A stretch of 64,000 bases of DNA from Nonomuraea thailandensis (GTDB taxonomy: Bacteria > Actinomycetota > Actinomycetes > Streptosporangiales > Streptosporangiaceae): positions 744,001 to 808,000 of the forward strand of contig NZ_JAMZEB010000001.1 in NCBI RefSeq assembly GCF_024172165.1. The letters are read 5' to 3'. This document shows, in pieces, positions 26,858 through 35,607 of this stretch; positions within the stretch are counted from its first letter, which is position 1; every line of letters starts with the position of its first letter. Made by a program: the position numbers and the translations under genes. The notes below the pieces were generated by a model. The model ran no database searches. It was not told the DNA's origin and was given only the letters and a program-made list of their open reading frames with translations.

Positions 26858-28258
26858 ATGGAGAGGTGGACCGTGGCCGAGGCCCCGGATGAGGCGGTCA
26901 TGAGCGCGCGAGCTCGGGCACTGCTCGACCAAGGGATACGGCTCTCGGAGCTGGATCGCGCGGCGGAAGCGCTCGTTGCCGAGCAGGAGGCCGTCACCAT
27001 CTACCGGCGCCTCGCCGCCATCGAGCCGGGCACCTTTCGGCCGCTTCTCGCTGACGCCCTGGCAAGCATCGGCGTGACCTTCTCGGAGCTGGACCGTCCG
27101 GCTGACGCCCTGGCCGCCGAGCACGAGGCGGTCTCCATCCGTCGCGAACTGGCCGCGGCCGACCCCGACACCCACCGTGCCGACCTCGCCAAGGCCCTGG
27201 CCAGCATGGGTGCGACCTTGTCCGCGCTCGACCGCTGGGCCGAAGCCCTGCCCGTGGAGGAAGAAGCCGTCGACATCCTCTGGCAGGGGGTGGCGGCCGA
27301 TCCCCAGAGCCACCTTCCCGACCTCGCCAAGACTCTGAGCAGCGTTGCTGTGACGTACGCGGAACTCGGCCGCCTGGGTGGGGCGCTCGACGCCGGCAAG
27401 GAGTCCGTGGCCCTCTTCCGGCAACTGGCCGCCACGGACCCCGGCGCTTACCGGGCCGATCTCGCGACAGCACTGCTCAACGTCGGCGCGCAGCTCACGG
27501 ACCTCGACCGCTGGGCCGAAACCCTGCCCGTGGAGGAGGAAGCCGTGGTCATCCATCGGGAGCTGGCCACGGCCGATCCCGACCGATACAGCTTCGATCT
27601 CGCGGACGTACTGACCAACTTCAGCCTGACCCTCGCGGCACTCGACCGCACCGCCGACGCACTCGAAGTGGAGCGCGAAGCCGTCGCCGTTCGCCGCCGG
27701 CTGGCGGCGAACGGCTCTGACCATCACGGCCTCCACCTCGCCATTTCCCTGGTGGCCCTCGGCGCAAGGCTCTCGGATCTGGGCCGCACTGCCGAAGCCG
27801 TGCGTGCCGGGCAAGAGGCGGTCGCCATCCTCCGGCGACTGGCGAGGACCGACCCCGAGAGGCACCTGCCCAACCTCGCCACTACCCTGATGAGCCTCGG
27901 TGCGGCGCTGTCGGCAGGCGACCGCTGGGCCGAGGCCATGGCCGCCGAACAAGAGGCCGTCGATCTCTTGAGACAACTCGCGGCCACCGGCCCGGATCGT
28001 CATCGTGCCAGTCTCGCCACCGTGCTGACCCATCTTGGCGTGACCCTCTCGGAGCTCGGCAGGTCGAGCGAGGCCCTGAACGCTGAGCGGGAGGCTGTCG
28101 CCATCCGCAGGCAACTGACGGCGGCCGACCCCGATCGTTACCGCCTCGACCTCGCCGATTCACTGAACAACCTCGCCGTGAGCCTCTCGGAACTGGGCCG
28201 GGAGAAAGAAGCAAGGCAGGCGTTGGACGAATCGGAATTCATCCGTGAAAACCGGTAG
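26858..28258 (+). CDS. Tetratricopeptide repeat protein with ten 43-residue repeats
   Basis: 466 residues, almost entirely ten tandem TPR_10-like units of about 43 residues (129 nt). The consensus is LATALLNLGATLSELDRWAE then ALAVEEEAVAIRRELAAADP-DRY. Repeats start near residues 16, 59, 105, 151, 197, 243, 289, 335, 381 and 427; the last lacks its second half. There is no signal peptide, no helix-turn-helix and no NB-ARC domain, so it is an isolated cytoplasmic protein-interaction scaffold. In many actinomycetes such repeats form the C-terminus of NB-ARC/TPR sensors; whether this is a relic of one or an independent gene is unclear. Flanked by IS5 debris upstream. Confidence 0.9.
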   Translation: MERWTVAEAPDEAVMSARARALLDQGIRLSELDRAAEALVAEQEAVTIYRRLAAIEPGTFRPLLADALASIGVTFSELDRPADALAAEHEAVSIRRELAAADPDTHRADLAKALASMGATLSALDRWAEALPVEEEAVDILWQGVAADPQSHLPDLAKTLSSVAVTYAELGRLGGALDAGKESVALFRQLAATDPGAYRADLATALLNVGAQLTDLDRWAETLPVEEEAVVIHRELATADPDRYSFDLADVLTNFSLTLAALDRTADALEVEREAVAVRRRLAANGSDHHGLHLAISLVALGARLSDLGRTAEAVRAGQEAVAILRRLARTDPERHLPNLATTLMSLGAALSAGDRWAEAMAAEQEAVDLLRQLAATGPDRHRASLATVLTHLGVTLSELGRSSEALNAEREAVAIRRQLTAADPDRYRLDLADSLNNLAVSLSELGREKEARQALDESEFIRENR

Positions 28259-28754
28259 GCACAGGAGCGTGCCCACCGGGCGAAGGCCCTGCCCCATCAC
28301 GAAGAGTCCGATGGGCGTCGGCACAAATCGAACAGGCTGGAACCGCGCAAAGAGGCAACGGGCTGAGGATCGCGCTCGACGGCCTGGCCGGGATCTCCGA
28401 CGAGACGGTCAGGCGGCAGTTCGCCAGGAGCGGCAGGAAGCGGGCTCGCTGCGCGGCAAGGCGCAGGAGACTGGGACGCTACCAGCAACGCTCTCCATAG
28501 CGATGGAAACGGGGGAAATCCCTGGTAGGGGCTGCCTGGGCAGGCGCATGCCGCACATCCGCCGTCTGTCCGGCCCTGCCGGTGGACGCGCGTGCCGGCA
28601 GAAGTGAAGCTGTCATGCGCCGTAGCTGAAAGCCGATAATCGGCGGCCATGGCATCGCCCGACGTGGCCGAAGCCGCGCTGAGTGGTGTGCTGAACGGCC
28701 GGAGTCGCCGCACGACTATCGACATCTTTCGTATAAGGAAGGGAACCCAAACTC
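28259..28754. other. Intergenic, no supported gene
   Basis: One plus-strand frame near 28365-28500 reads LRIALDGLAGISDETVRRQF and then becomes arginine-rich, without start site or homology that I recognise. AAGGAAGGG at 28736-28744 is the ribosome binding site of the next gene. Confidence 0.5.
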
Positions 28755-30005
28755 ATGCCTCAGGGGAGGTATCGCCCGTCCCGCACCACATCTGCGTCGG
28801 GATTCATGGGGACGCTCGTCATCCTCATGTGCTCCATGTTCATGACGGCACTGCCGGCTTCGGCGGCGGTGACGAAGCAGTTCACCTACACCTGTAGCGG
28901 GTCACCGTTCACGAACACCTCGATCACGGTGGGGCTCAGCGCACCTGACTCCGTGACGGCGGGCCAGACCTTCGACCTGACGGTCAACATCCCGGCGCTG
29001 ACGCTGGCGACCGCGCCAGCCGCCGCCACCACCGTGCAGGCGGCCTTGGCCCTCACACCGACGGGGGGCACCAGTTCGGACACCGCCGCGAAGCCAGGAG
29101 CGACGGTCACCACCGGACAGACCGCCGTGCCCGCCGGCCACGTCACGTACCGGATCACGGCGGCCACCGGGACAACGGCGAAGGTCAGTGTCAAGCCCGG
29201 CGAACTGAAGCTGGCCCTGGCCAGCGCCTCAACCACCGCTACGACCTGCACCACGACGTCCACCGAAACTTTGGACGTGCCGATCGGCACGGGCGGCGGC
29301 GACACCGATGACGCCATCGTCACCTACGACTGCACCGTCCCCAGCGCCACCGGCTACCGCGCCGAACTGGACGTCAAGGTCGTCATGACCACGCCCACCA
29401 ACGCCACGGCCAACGCCGACGTCCCGATCACCTGGACCGGCACCGTTCAAAGCACCGGCGACCCCCTCGAACCCCCCAGCGGACTCACCCTCACAGGCGC
29501 CAAGCTCTTCGCCACCATCAAGGCGAGCGGCGCGGGCTCCCCCGCGACCGCGACGGGCGGGGCCCCACTCAGCGTCACGGCCGGCTCGGACATCACCACA
29601 CTGCCCAGCGTCACCATCAAAATCAAGCCGACCACGACAGGGACCGTGTCACTGACCGCGGGCGACCTCGCCATCGGCACCACCTCGACCTCACCGGTGA
29701 TCAAGTGCACCGCCGCGACCACCGGCCTGAAGACGTACACCTTCTCGGTGGCCGGCGGCTCGGCCAGTCCGAGCCCGTCACCCAGTGAAACCCCCACCAC
29801 GACCCGTACCACCACGGTGACCGTCACCCCGCCGGCCAAGAGCCCGGCGCCGAGAAAGTCCCGGACGCCCAAGGGATCCGCGGACACCGGGGCCGGTGGC
29901 ACGATGGGACCTGACGGACGGCTGTTCATCCTGACCGGCGCCGGCCTGGTCACCGCCGCCGCGATCGGCGGGTTGCTCACCCGCCGCCGTTCCCGCAAGG
30001 GCTGA
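28755..30005 (+). CDS. Secreted cell-wall-anchored surface protein, predicted sortase substrate
   Basis: 416 residues. A long signal peptide (hydrophobic MGTLVILMCSMFMTALPASA) ends before VTKQFTY. Two related domains follow, each opening with a cysteine motif (FTYTCSGSPFTNTSITVGLS; IVTYDCTVPSATGYRAELDV) and each about 130-140 residues long, similar to the DUF6801-type beta-domains of actinomycete surface proteins. A proline/serine/threonine linker (SPSPSPSETPTTTRTTT) leads to a cell-wall sorting region: SADTGAGG near residues 374-381, a membrane helix (LFILTGAGLVTAAAIGGLLT) and the basic tail RRRSRKG. SADTG is a divergent LPxTG/LAxTG-type signal. The sortase gene begins seven bases later, making it the dedicated partner. 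Confidence 0.85.
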   Translation: MPQGRYRPSRTTSASGFMGTLVILMCSMFMTALPASAAVTKQFTYTCSGSPFTNTSITVGLSAPDSVTAGQTFDLTVNIPALTLATAPAAATTVQAALALTPTGGTSSDTAAKPGATVTTGQTAVPAGHVTYRITAATGTTAKVSVKPGELKLALASASTTATTCTTTSTETLDVPIGTGGGDTDDAIVTYDCTVPSATGYRAELDVKVVMTTPTNATANADVPITWTGTVQSTGDPLEPPSGLTLTGAKLFATIKASGAGSPATATGGAPLSVTAGSDITTLPSVTIKIKPTTTGTVSLTAGDLAIGTTSTSPVIKCTAATTGLKTYTFSVAGGSASPSPSPSETPTTTRTTTVTVTPPAKSPAPRKSRTPKGSADTGAGGTMGPDGRLFILTGAGLVTAAAIGGLLTRRRSRKG

Positions 30006-30011
30006 GGCGAA

Positions 30012-30770
30012 ATGTGGAGTCATGACCCGTACAGCGGTGGGCCCGCCCCGGCTCCGCCACCTGACAGGGGTGGCGCCGCGCTCAGGACCGTCCTGATCCT
30101 GGCCGCCGTCACAGGCGTGGCGGCGGTGGCGGCGGGGCTGCTGATCGTCCTGCAGTCCCCCGGCGAGTACGGCCTGCGGAGCACCAGGGACACCCTGAAC
30201 CTGCAGGCGCAGCCGAACCAGAACGGCCAGCCGGAACAGGCCCTCTTCCAGGCGCCGGCCGACGTGCCGCCGCCGTTGCCGCAGATCACACCGGCATCCC
30301 CGATGCTGCCCTCCACCCCGACAAGAATCGTGATCAAGAAACTCGGCATCGACGCGCCGATCAAATCGGTGGGCCTGGCCAAGGACGGCACGATCGAGGT
30401 CCCCCCGGCCGACAACGTCAACCTGGTCGGCTGGTACCGGAACATGTCCACCCCCGGCGAGGCGGGGCCGGCCGTACTGCTCGGGCACAAGGACACGCGT
30501 GCCCGCAACGGTGTGTTCGCCCGGCTGAAGGAGATCAAGAACCGCGACGTCATCGAGGTCGAACGTCAGGACCAGACCACAGCGGTCTTCACCGTCGGCG
30601 GTGTGGAACAGGCGGACAAGAAGGCCTTCCCGACGCAGCGCGTGTACGGGCCTCGGGACAACGCCCAGCTCCACCTCATCACCTGCGGCGGCGACTACGA
30701 CCGGACCACCGGCCACTACACCGACAACATCATCATCTACGCGACGATGACGGGCTCCCACCGAAGCTGA
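30012..30770 (+). CDS. Class F sortase
   Basis: 252 residues. A proline-rich cytoplasmic N-terminus and one membrane helix (TVLILAAVTGVAAVAAGLLI) are followed by the sortase barrel: IVIKKLGIDAPIKSVGLAKD, then AVLLGHKDTRARNGVFARLK (catalytic His near 159) and LHLITCGGDYDRTTGHYTDN (catalytic Cys near 225 with the Arg six residues on). The motif order is typical of actinobacterial class F enzymes. Located at the outer membrane face, it would cleave the sorting signal of the upstream protein and join it to the cell wall. The six-base gap between the genes indicates one transcript. Confidence 0.92.
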   Translation: MWSHDPYSGGPAPAPPPDRGGAALRTVLILAAVTGVAAVAAGLLIVLQSPGEYGLRSTRDTLNLQAQPNQNGQPEQALFQAPADVPPPLPQITPASPMLPSTPTRIVIKKLGIDAPIKSVGLAKDGTIEVPPADNVNLVGWYRNMSTPGEAGPAVLLGHKDTRARNGVFARLKEIKNRDVIEVERQDQTTAVFTVGGVEQADKKAFPTQRVYGPRDNAQLHLITCGGDYDRTTGHYTDNIIIYATMTGSHRS

Positions 30771-30866
30771 GCACGGCCGCCAGGGCAGGCCACCACCACG
30801 AGGACGTGGTACGGGGGAGAACGCTCGGCTCCCTACCGAACCCGGCCTCGCGAACCTGCGAACGGA

Positions 30867-31112
30867 TCAGGCGCTGGCGGCCGCGCGCCACCGCGCGAGG
30901 ATCGCCGTGTCGTCGTGGTCCCCGCGCCAGGCGGCTTCCTCGGGAATGGCGAACGGCAACCAGTCGTCGTACTCCGGAGCGCCGGGAGCGATGTCGCGGG
31001 TCCCCTCGACCCGTGTCCCGTCCGGCAGCGTGGTCGGCTCAGCGACGCGAAGAACCCCGCCGGCCAGCATGATGGCGGTCATGAGCAGCGTCCCTTCCGT
31101 CCCACACGTCAC
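30867..31112 (-). CDS. Small acidic protein of unknown function, companion of the metallopeptidase
   Basis: 81 residues from GTG 31112, preceded by GGGAGGGAAG. It reads LRVAEPTTLPDGTRVEGTRD and EYDDWLPFAIPEEAAWRGDH, ending AILARWRAAASA. Soluble, no motif that I recognise. It follows the metallopeptidase gene by 68 bases on the same strand and is probably cotranscribed, so an accessory or protective role for that enzyme is possible but is only inference. Confidence 0.55.
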   Translation of the reverse strand: MTCGTEGTLLMTAIMLAGGVLRVAEPTTLPDGTRVEGTRDIAPGAPEYDDWLPFAIPEEAAWRGDHDDTAILARWRAAASA

Positions 31113-31180
31113 CTTCCCTCCCCCAGCATAGCGCGCGGGCCCGAGATCGCGCGCGGGCCCAAGATCGCGAGGGAAGCCCT

Positions 31181-31747
31181 TCACCCGATCCCGTAACGGC
31201 CCGCGAGCCACCCATAGGCCTGCTGGGCAGCGTACTCGTCGCCGAACAGCATGATCAGTCGCCGCGCACGCCTGGTGAGAACGCACGCGAAGGCCTCAGC
31301 GAAGAGTTCGGCCACGTCCTGCTGGTAAGGAGGGGCCAAGTGCTCCGCGCGAAGCGCGTGAAGCCCGGCCCAGAACTCGCCACGTGACGGCATCCCGTCC
31401 AGGTGGTCGGTGGCATGCCCGAGCTCATGGCCCGCCACGCTCACCGAAGGAGAAGGCACACTCCCGACTCCGATCCTGCGCCGGTTGGGGTCGTACACGC
31501 CGGCGCTGCGCTCCCAACCTCCCTGCTGCACCGGCAGCTCGACACCACGTAACTCCTCAAACCCGCGCAGATCCGGCACGGCCCCGGGACCGACCACGAC
31601 GCCGCCGGTCAGATGAGCGGCCAGTCGCACACCCAGCGCACGCGGCACAGCGGCCAGCGTCATGATGGCCAGCAGAACCTCGGCCGGCGGGAACGTACCG
31701 GAATCCCAGGCACGCACCAGCCGCTCCTCAAGCGCGCCGACATCCAT
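31181..31747 (-). CDS. Predicted zinc metallopeptidase of the lethal-factor-like (ATLF/M34-like) type
   Basis: 188 residues from ATG 31747. The second half carries VSVAGHELGHATDHLDGMPS, an HExxH zinc motif. About 25-30 residues later comes QQDVAELFAEAFACVLT, whose glutamate would be the third ligand; this HExxH plus distant ExxAE pattern is that of ATLF-type peptidases. The N-terminal half includes MTLAAVPRALGVRLAAHLTG and YDPNRRRIGVGS, a phrase typical of these domains (a loop before the active site helix). No signal peptide is seen, so it acts inside the cell or leaves by a specialised route. Longer upstream starts exist in frame, up to 31996, but have no better ribosome binding site. Confidence 0.65.
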   Translation of the reverse strand: MDVGALEERLVRAWDSGTFPPAEVLLAIMTLAAVPRALGVRLAAHLTGGVVVGPGAVPDLRGFEELRGVELPVQQGGWERSAGVYDPNRRRIGVGSVPSPSVSVAGHELGHATDHLDGMPSRGEFWAGLHALRAEHLAPPYQQDVAELFAEAFACVLTRRARRLIMLFGDEYAAQQAYGWLAGRYGIG

Positions 31748-32243
31748 CCAGCCCGGCCGTCCCCTGCTCTGGCTGGCCACGCCTCTCCCCCATTGCCTCA
31801 AACTCGACCTGTCGGCCGCTCCCGCGTTCGGGCTCAGGCAGCCACGACTCGCGAGAACGGGTTCAATGATCGCGAACTCTAGCGGCGCCGGCAGCCACAC
31901 GCATCCGTCACTTGTGATGGCATCGGGGCTTTTGGAGCGTCGGAGGGTTCGAGAGCCACTGCGCTCTACGGTGTGGCCTACGGTGTGGCTTTTCAAGCAG
32001 GCGCCTGTACATTGTAGATCTCTAGCTCGTTCGGAGCCTGCTTATGTGGAAATCCGATCGGGCCTTGCGGGGCTGCGCGTTGTCGCCACAAGCACGAGGG
32101 GCCGATTCAGTCACGTCAGGTCCCCCTGCCCCGCGGTGGGTTCGAGGCCCCTCGTCTCAAGTTCGTGACGGGCTCCTACTGCGGCATCAGCCGCAAGGCG
32201 GACTCCGGTGCCGTCTACTGCGACGACTATCGCACGGTCGCCT
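31748..32243. other. No supported gene
   Basis: Frames overlapping this stretch lack any recognisable domain. The text between 31970 and 32240 is of lower coding quality and probably marks a rearrangement junction before the truncated transporter gene. Confidence 0.4.
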
Positions 32244-33056
32244 TCAAGCTCGGCAGCTCATGGCTCCTCGGGCGGCGAACGCGGCTTCCGCTCCCGCCTC
32301 GGCCGAGGGATCCAGGTGGCAGGTGCCCTCGTCGAGGATCACGACACGAGCATCCCGGGAAAGGTAGGTACGGGCGAGGGCGACGAGCTGGAGTTGCCCG
32401 CTGGAGAGGTCGTCTGCATGCCGGATGTCACCGTCGTAACCGCCCACGTGCGCCACGACCTCGCCCAGCCCGAACAACTCGGCAACGTGGTCAAGTTCGG
32501 GGTCATCCGCGTCGGGAGCGAGGTAGGTGAGGTTCTCCCGCAAGGTCCCGGCGAAGATGTTCGACTCGTGCGGAACCAGGACGATCGCCCGGCGCAACCA
32601 GACCGGCGAGAGATCGTTGACCTCCGTCCCCCCGATGTGCACGGTGCCGAGCTCTGGCCGCTCCAGGCCGGCGACGAGATTGACCAGCGTGGACTTGCCG
32701 ATGCCGCTGGGGCCGGCGATCACCAGGTGCTCACCCGCCGGGATGGTGAGGCTGAGCCCTGCCACGACGGGCGTCGCCAGTGCGCCGTAGCGGAACGTCA
32801 CTCCCTCGAGCCGGATTTCGGCGCCGTGCGGGGACACGGTGCCGGTGTCCGTGGTCACGGACACCGGCTCGGCCGAGGCGTCCGCAAGACGGCGCAGCAC
32901 GACGGAGAGCTGGAGCGCCGCGTTACCCACCACCTGGACAACGAGCCGCAGCGCGAGTTCGAGGCCAGAGATCAGATAGGTCACCGCGCCGAGGATCTCT
33001 CCCACCGTCGCCTGGCCGGATCGAACAAGGTACGGGGCCGCCAGCAGTGTCACCAC
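32244..33056 (-). pseudogene. ABC transporter with fused membrane and ATPase domains, truncated at both ends
   Basis: The surviving part begins inside the last membrane helices (VTLLAAPYLVRSGQATVGEI) and contains most of the nucleotide-binding domain: Walker A GPSGIGKSTLVN, VPHESNIFAGTLRENLTYL (Q-loop replaced by His), signature LSSGQLQLVALAR and Walker B RVVILDEGT. It ends abruptly (AFAARGAMSCRA) before the H-loop histidine (expected in an AHR motif). Upstream of 33056 the plus strand carries an unrelated gene end, so the N-terminal five helices are gone. Exporter of the MsbA/CydCD type by fold; substrate unknown. Not functional as it stands. Confidence 0.8.
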
Positions 33057-33059
33057 CGA

Positions 33060-33408
33060 GCACCGGCGAGAACTATCGCGCCCTCGGCACGTTCCCCAAG
33101 CAGGTCGGGGACGTGCCGCCGTTTCCGGCCCGCAGGCTCAGCCTCGCCCAGCGGCGGGTTCTCGCGGCCACCTTCGCCACCGCGGCGGTGGTCAGGTCAC
33201 CTTCGGCCAGGACATCACACTCAATGAGGCGCGGTTCGTGCGCGACCTGCAGCTCAGCGGACCGATCAAGCTCACCCCGGACGGCGGTGCCACCGCCACG
33301 CTCCGCGCTGAGACTGGCGGGCGCACTCACGAGGTACCGCTGACCTGGATGCCGTTCTCCACCCACCTGTTCCTGTCCGGCGCCTTTGACGGCATCCCCA
33401 TCTCCTAA
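33060..33408 (+). pseudogene. 3' remnant of a secreted or enzymatic gene, frameshifted
   Basis: One frame reads TGENYRALGTFPKQVGDVPP FPARRLSLAQRRVLAATFAT; another continues GGGQVTFGQDITLNEARFVR DLQLSGPIKLTPDGGATATL and ends SGAFDGIPIS with TAA at 33406-33408. The residue pattern looks real but I cannot name the family. It collides head-on with the truncated transporter at 33056, which marks a deletion or rearrangement point. Confidence 0.4.
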
Positions 33409-33863
33409 GCCCGATCTGGAAGTCGATCACGTAACTCTGCCGCGGGTTGCAGGCCCCTCCTCTTGATCGCGTCGCTTCCCACCGAAGGACGGCCAAGGTA
33501 AGGAGGCTCGCTCGGCAACCAACTCACCAGACAGCATCCCGGCTCGGACCTGAAGAGGACGAGCACGCCGGTCGTCGCCTGGGTGGTGGCCGAGAATGGC
33601 CCTGTGGCAGGCAAGGCTCGAAGGTGCGCAGGAGCAGGCGACCGTTTCCGACCGGGTCCACGGCGCGGCGGCGGTATTGCTGGGCGGCGTGTGGGATGGG
33701 GGCGTATCGAACACGCAGGCGTGCCGTCCAGCGGGAGGCGCTGGCGTCGGCGGTGATTCCCGCAGCGGCCGCGGCGTGGATTCAAGCGGATGCGCGGCGG
33801 GCGCGATTGACGGCGTGCGGCGTGGTGGTGTGGGCGGGGCTGCGGCGCCGGACGATGCGCCCT
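33409..33863. other. No supported gene
   Basis: Several long frames exist on both strands because of high GC, but none has motifs, ribosome binding sites or sensible composition. A plus-strand stretch near 33700-33860 (REALASAVIPAAAAAWIQAD) could be a scrap of an unknown protein. Confidence 0.4.
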
Positions 33864-34811
33864 TCACGGCAAAGGGGTCAGATCCACCTGCGGGACCCAG
33901 ACCCGCGCATCGGAGTGCGACGGAAGCTCGGGTGCCGGCAGATGTTTCAGCAGGGTGCGGAGCAGTGGTCGTGGATTGCGCCGGTGCCAGACCACCGACC
34001 AGGGCAGGAGCGGTGTCGGGTCGACGATCGGAATGCGGCGCAGGCCCGTGCCGGCCGCGTCGATGCTCATCTCGCCGAGCCCCACCGCCGCCTTCTCCAT
34101 CAGGAACTGCTCCACGAGATGCCGCTGGCCGATGGCCGGGGCGTTGAACCGCAGCGGCATGCCGAACCGCGTGGCCAGCCGTTGAAGGTAGCCGCGCCAC
34201 TCCGCTGCGCCCGCCGGGTCGGGCATCGCGATGCCCACCTCGCGCAGGTCGGCGGGCCGCAGCACGGTCCTGTCCGCGAGGCGGTGGTCCTTGGGGACGA
34301 AGGCGTGGATCGGTTCCAGATGCACCAGCCGGTACGCCAGTTCGGCGGGCCACGGGGCAGGTGTGTCGTGGACCCGGCCGAACGCCGCGTCGATCTCCTG
34401 GCGGCGCAGGGCCGGCAACGCCGGTGACAGGCCCTGGCGCATGCCGAGTTCGACACGTACCCGGGGGTCGAGCTCGCTCACCCGGCGCACCAGCCGCAAG
34501 GGAGTGAACCGCTCGTCGTACACGTCCACCCGCAGCGGCTCGTTCGCCACGTGGACTGCGCCGATCGCCCGGTCGAACGCGGCCACCGCCTCGACGGCGT
34601 GCGGCAGCAACAGCCGCCCCGCCTCGGTCAGCTGCACGGCGCGGGTGGTCCGCGCGAACAGCGGCACCGCGAGCGCCTGTTCCAGCTGGCGGATCCGCTT
34701 CGACAACGCCTGCTGGCTGATGAACAGCCGCTGGCCGGCCCGCCCGAAGTGCAGCTCATCCGCGGTGACGATGAACGCGCGCAGGCCCTCAATGTCCGCT
34801 TCCATGACCAT
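33864..34811 (-). CDS. LysR family transcriptional regulator
   Basis: 315 residues from ATG 34811 (a second ATG at 34805 would give 313). The N-terminal winged helix is complete: EGLRAFIVTADELHFGRAGQ and LFISQQALSKRIRQLEQALA, then FARTTRAVQLTEAGRLLLPH. The effector domain follows (LRVDVYDERFTPLRLV, LGMRQGLSPALPALRRQEID AAFGRV). It is divergent from the MBL-fold hydrolase gene, with a 103-bp gap holding a short dyad; the usual LysR logic suggests that it regulates that neighbour in response to its substrate or product. Confidence 0.93.
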   Translation of the reverse strand: MVMEADIEGLRAFIVTADELHFGRAGQRLFISQQALSKRIRQLEQALAVPLFARTTRAVQLTEAGRLLLPHAVEAVAAFDRAIGAVHVANEPLRVDVYDERFTPLRLVRRVSELDPRVRVELGMRQGLSPALPALRRQEIDAAFGRVHDTPAPWPAELAYRLVHLEPIHAFVPKDHRLADRTVLRPADLREVGIAMPDPAGAAEWRGYLQRLATRFGMPLRFNAPAIGQRHLVEQFLMEKAAVGLGEMSIDAAGTGLRRIPIVDPTPLLPWSVVWHRRNPRPLLRTLLKHLPAPELPSHSDARVWVPQVDLTPLP

Positions 34812-34825
34812 CAGCGTGGATTCAA

Positions 34826-34836
34826 AACCACTGGTT
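34826..34836. promoter_or_regulatory. Candidate LysR operator between the divergent genes
   Basis: AACCACTGGTT is a perfect 5+5 dyad around one central base, placed 15 bases upstream of the LysR start and 78 before the MBL gene. Position suits autoregulation plus control of the divergent gene; no binding data. Confidence 0.4.
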
Positions 34837-34914
34837 GTCAATGTGGCCACGATGGCTGTTGGACATCACCGGCCTCGCCCGTGTTGGCTGGCTGCTGTCA
34901 AAGGGGGTACCGAC

Positions 34915-35607
34915 ATGAAGATCGTGGAAATCCGTCCTGAGCTGCACATGCTGCTGCTCGAGTTCGGCCAGGCCTATCTGTGGAACGACGCGGGCGCGCT
35001 CACGCTGGTCGATACCGGCATCGCCACGTCTGGCGGTGAGATCGCGACCGCGATCGAAGATCTGGGGTTCCGCAAGGCAGACGTCAAGCGCGTGGTGCTC
35101 ACCCATTTCCACGAGGACCACAGCGGTGGCGCGGCCGAGATCGCCGGCTGGGGGGAGGTCAGCGTGCTGGCCCACCGGCTGGAGGCGCCGGTGATCCGCG
35201 GCGATCGTCCCGTACCGCCGCCGCTCTTCACGGACGAGGAGCGCGCGCTGCACCGCAGCCTCGGCGCTCACCTGCTGCCGCCCGCACCCCCGTGCCGGGT
35301 GGATCGCGAGCTGCAGGACGGTGACCTGATCGATTTCGGCGGCGGCGCCCGGGTGATCCACACCCCCGGTCACACCGACGGCAGCATCGCCGTCCACCTG
35401 CCACGCGCCGACGTGCTCTTCACCGGCGACACCGTCGCACACGTCAACGGGCAGGTCATGCCCGGCGTATTCAACCTCGACCGGGCCGAGATGCTCCGAT
35501 CGTTCCGCCGGCTGGCGGAAATCGACACGGCGCTGGCCTGCGTCGGCCACGGCGAGCCCATCCTCGACGCCCACACCGCCATGATGAAGGTCCCCACGGA
35601 CTCTTGA
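34915..35607 (+). CDS. MBL-fold metallo-hydrolase
   Basis: 230 residues from ATG 34915, with AAGGGGG about nine bases upstream. The metal-binding motif HxHxDH is VLTHFHEDHSGG near residues 60-70. The further ligands are in VIHTPGHTDGSIAVHLPRAD (His), VLFTGDTVAHV (Asp) and CVGHGEPI (His). The arrangement suits glyoxalase II-like or lactonase-type hydrolases of the superfamily; residues for a true beta-lactamase subclass are not distinguishable. Divergent from the LysR gene, its likely regulator. Confidence 0.92.
   Translation: MKIVEIRPELHMLLLEFGQAYLWNDAGALTLVDTGIATSGGEIATAIEDLGFRKADVKRVVLTHFHEDHSGGAAEIAGWGEVSVLAHRLEAPVIRGDRPVPPPLFTDEERALHRSLGAHLLPPAPPCRVDRELQDGDLIDFGGGARVIHTPGHTDGSIAVHLPRADVLFTGDTVAHVNGQVMPGVFNLDRAEMLRSFRRLAEIDTALACVGHGEPILDAHTAMMKVPTDS

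Noticed and set aside
26858..28258. Regular 129-bp repetition that could suggest a tandem-repeat array or CRISPR
   Set aside because: It is coding: ten TPR units in one frame, with no spacers and degenerate DNA identity.
33427..34353. A 308-codon minus-strand ORF overlapping the LysR gene
   Set aside because: Shadow frame with arginine/proline-rich text; the LysR frame has all motifs.
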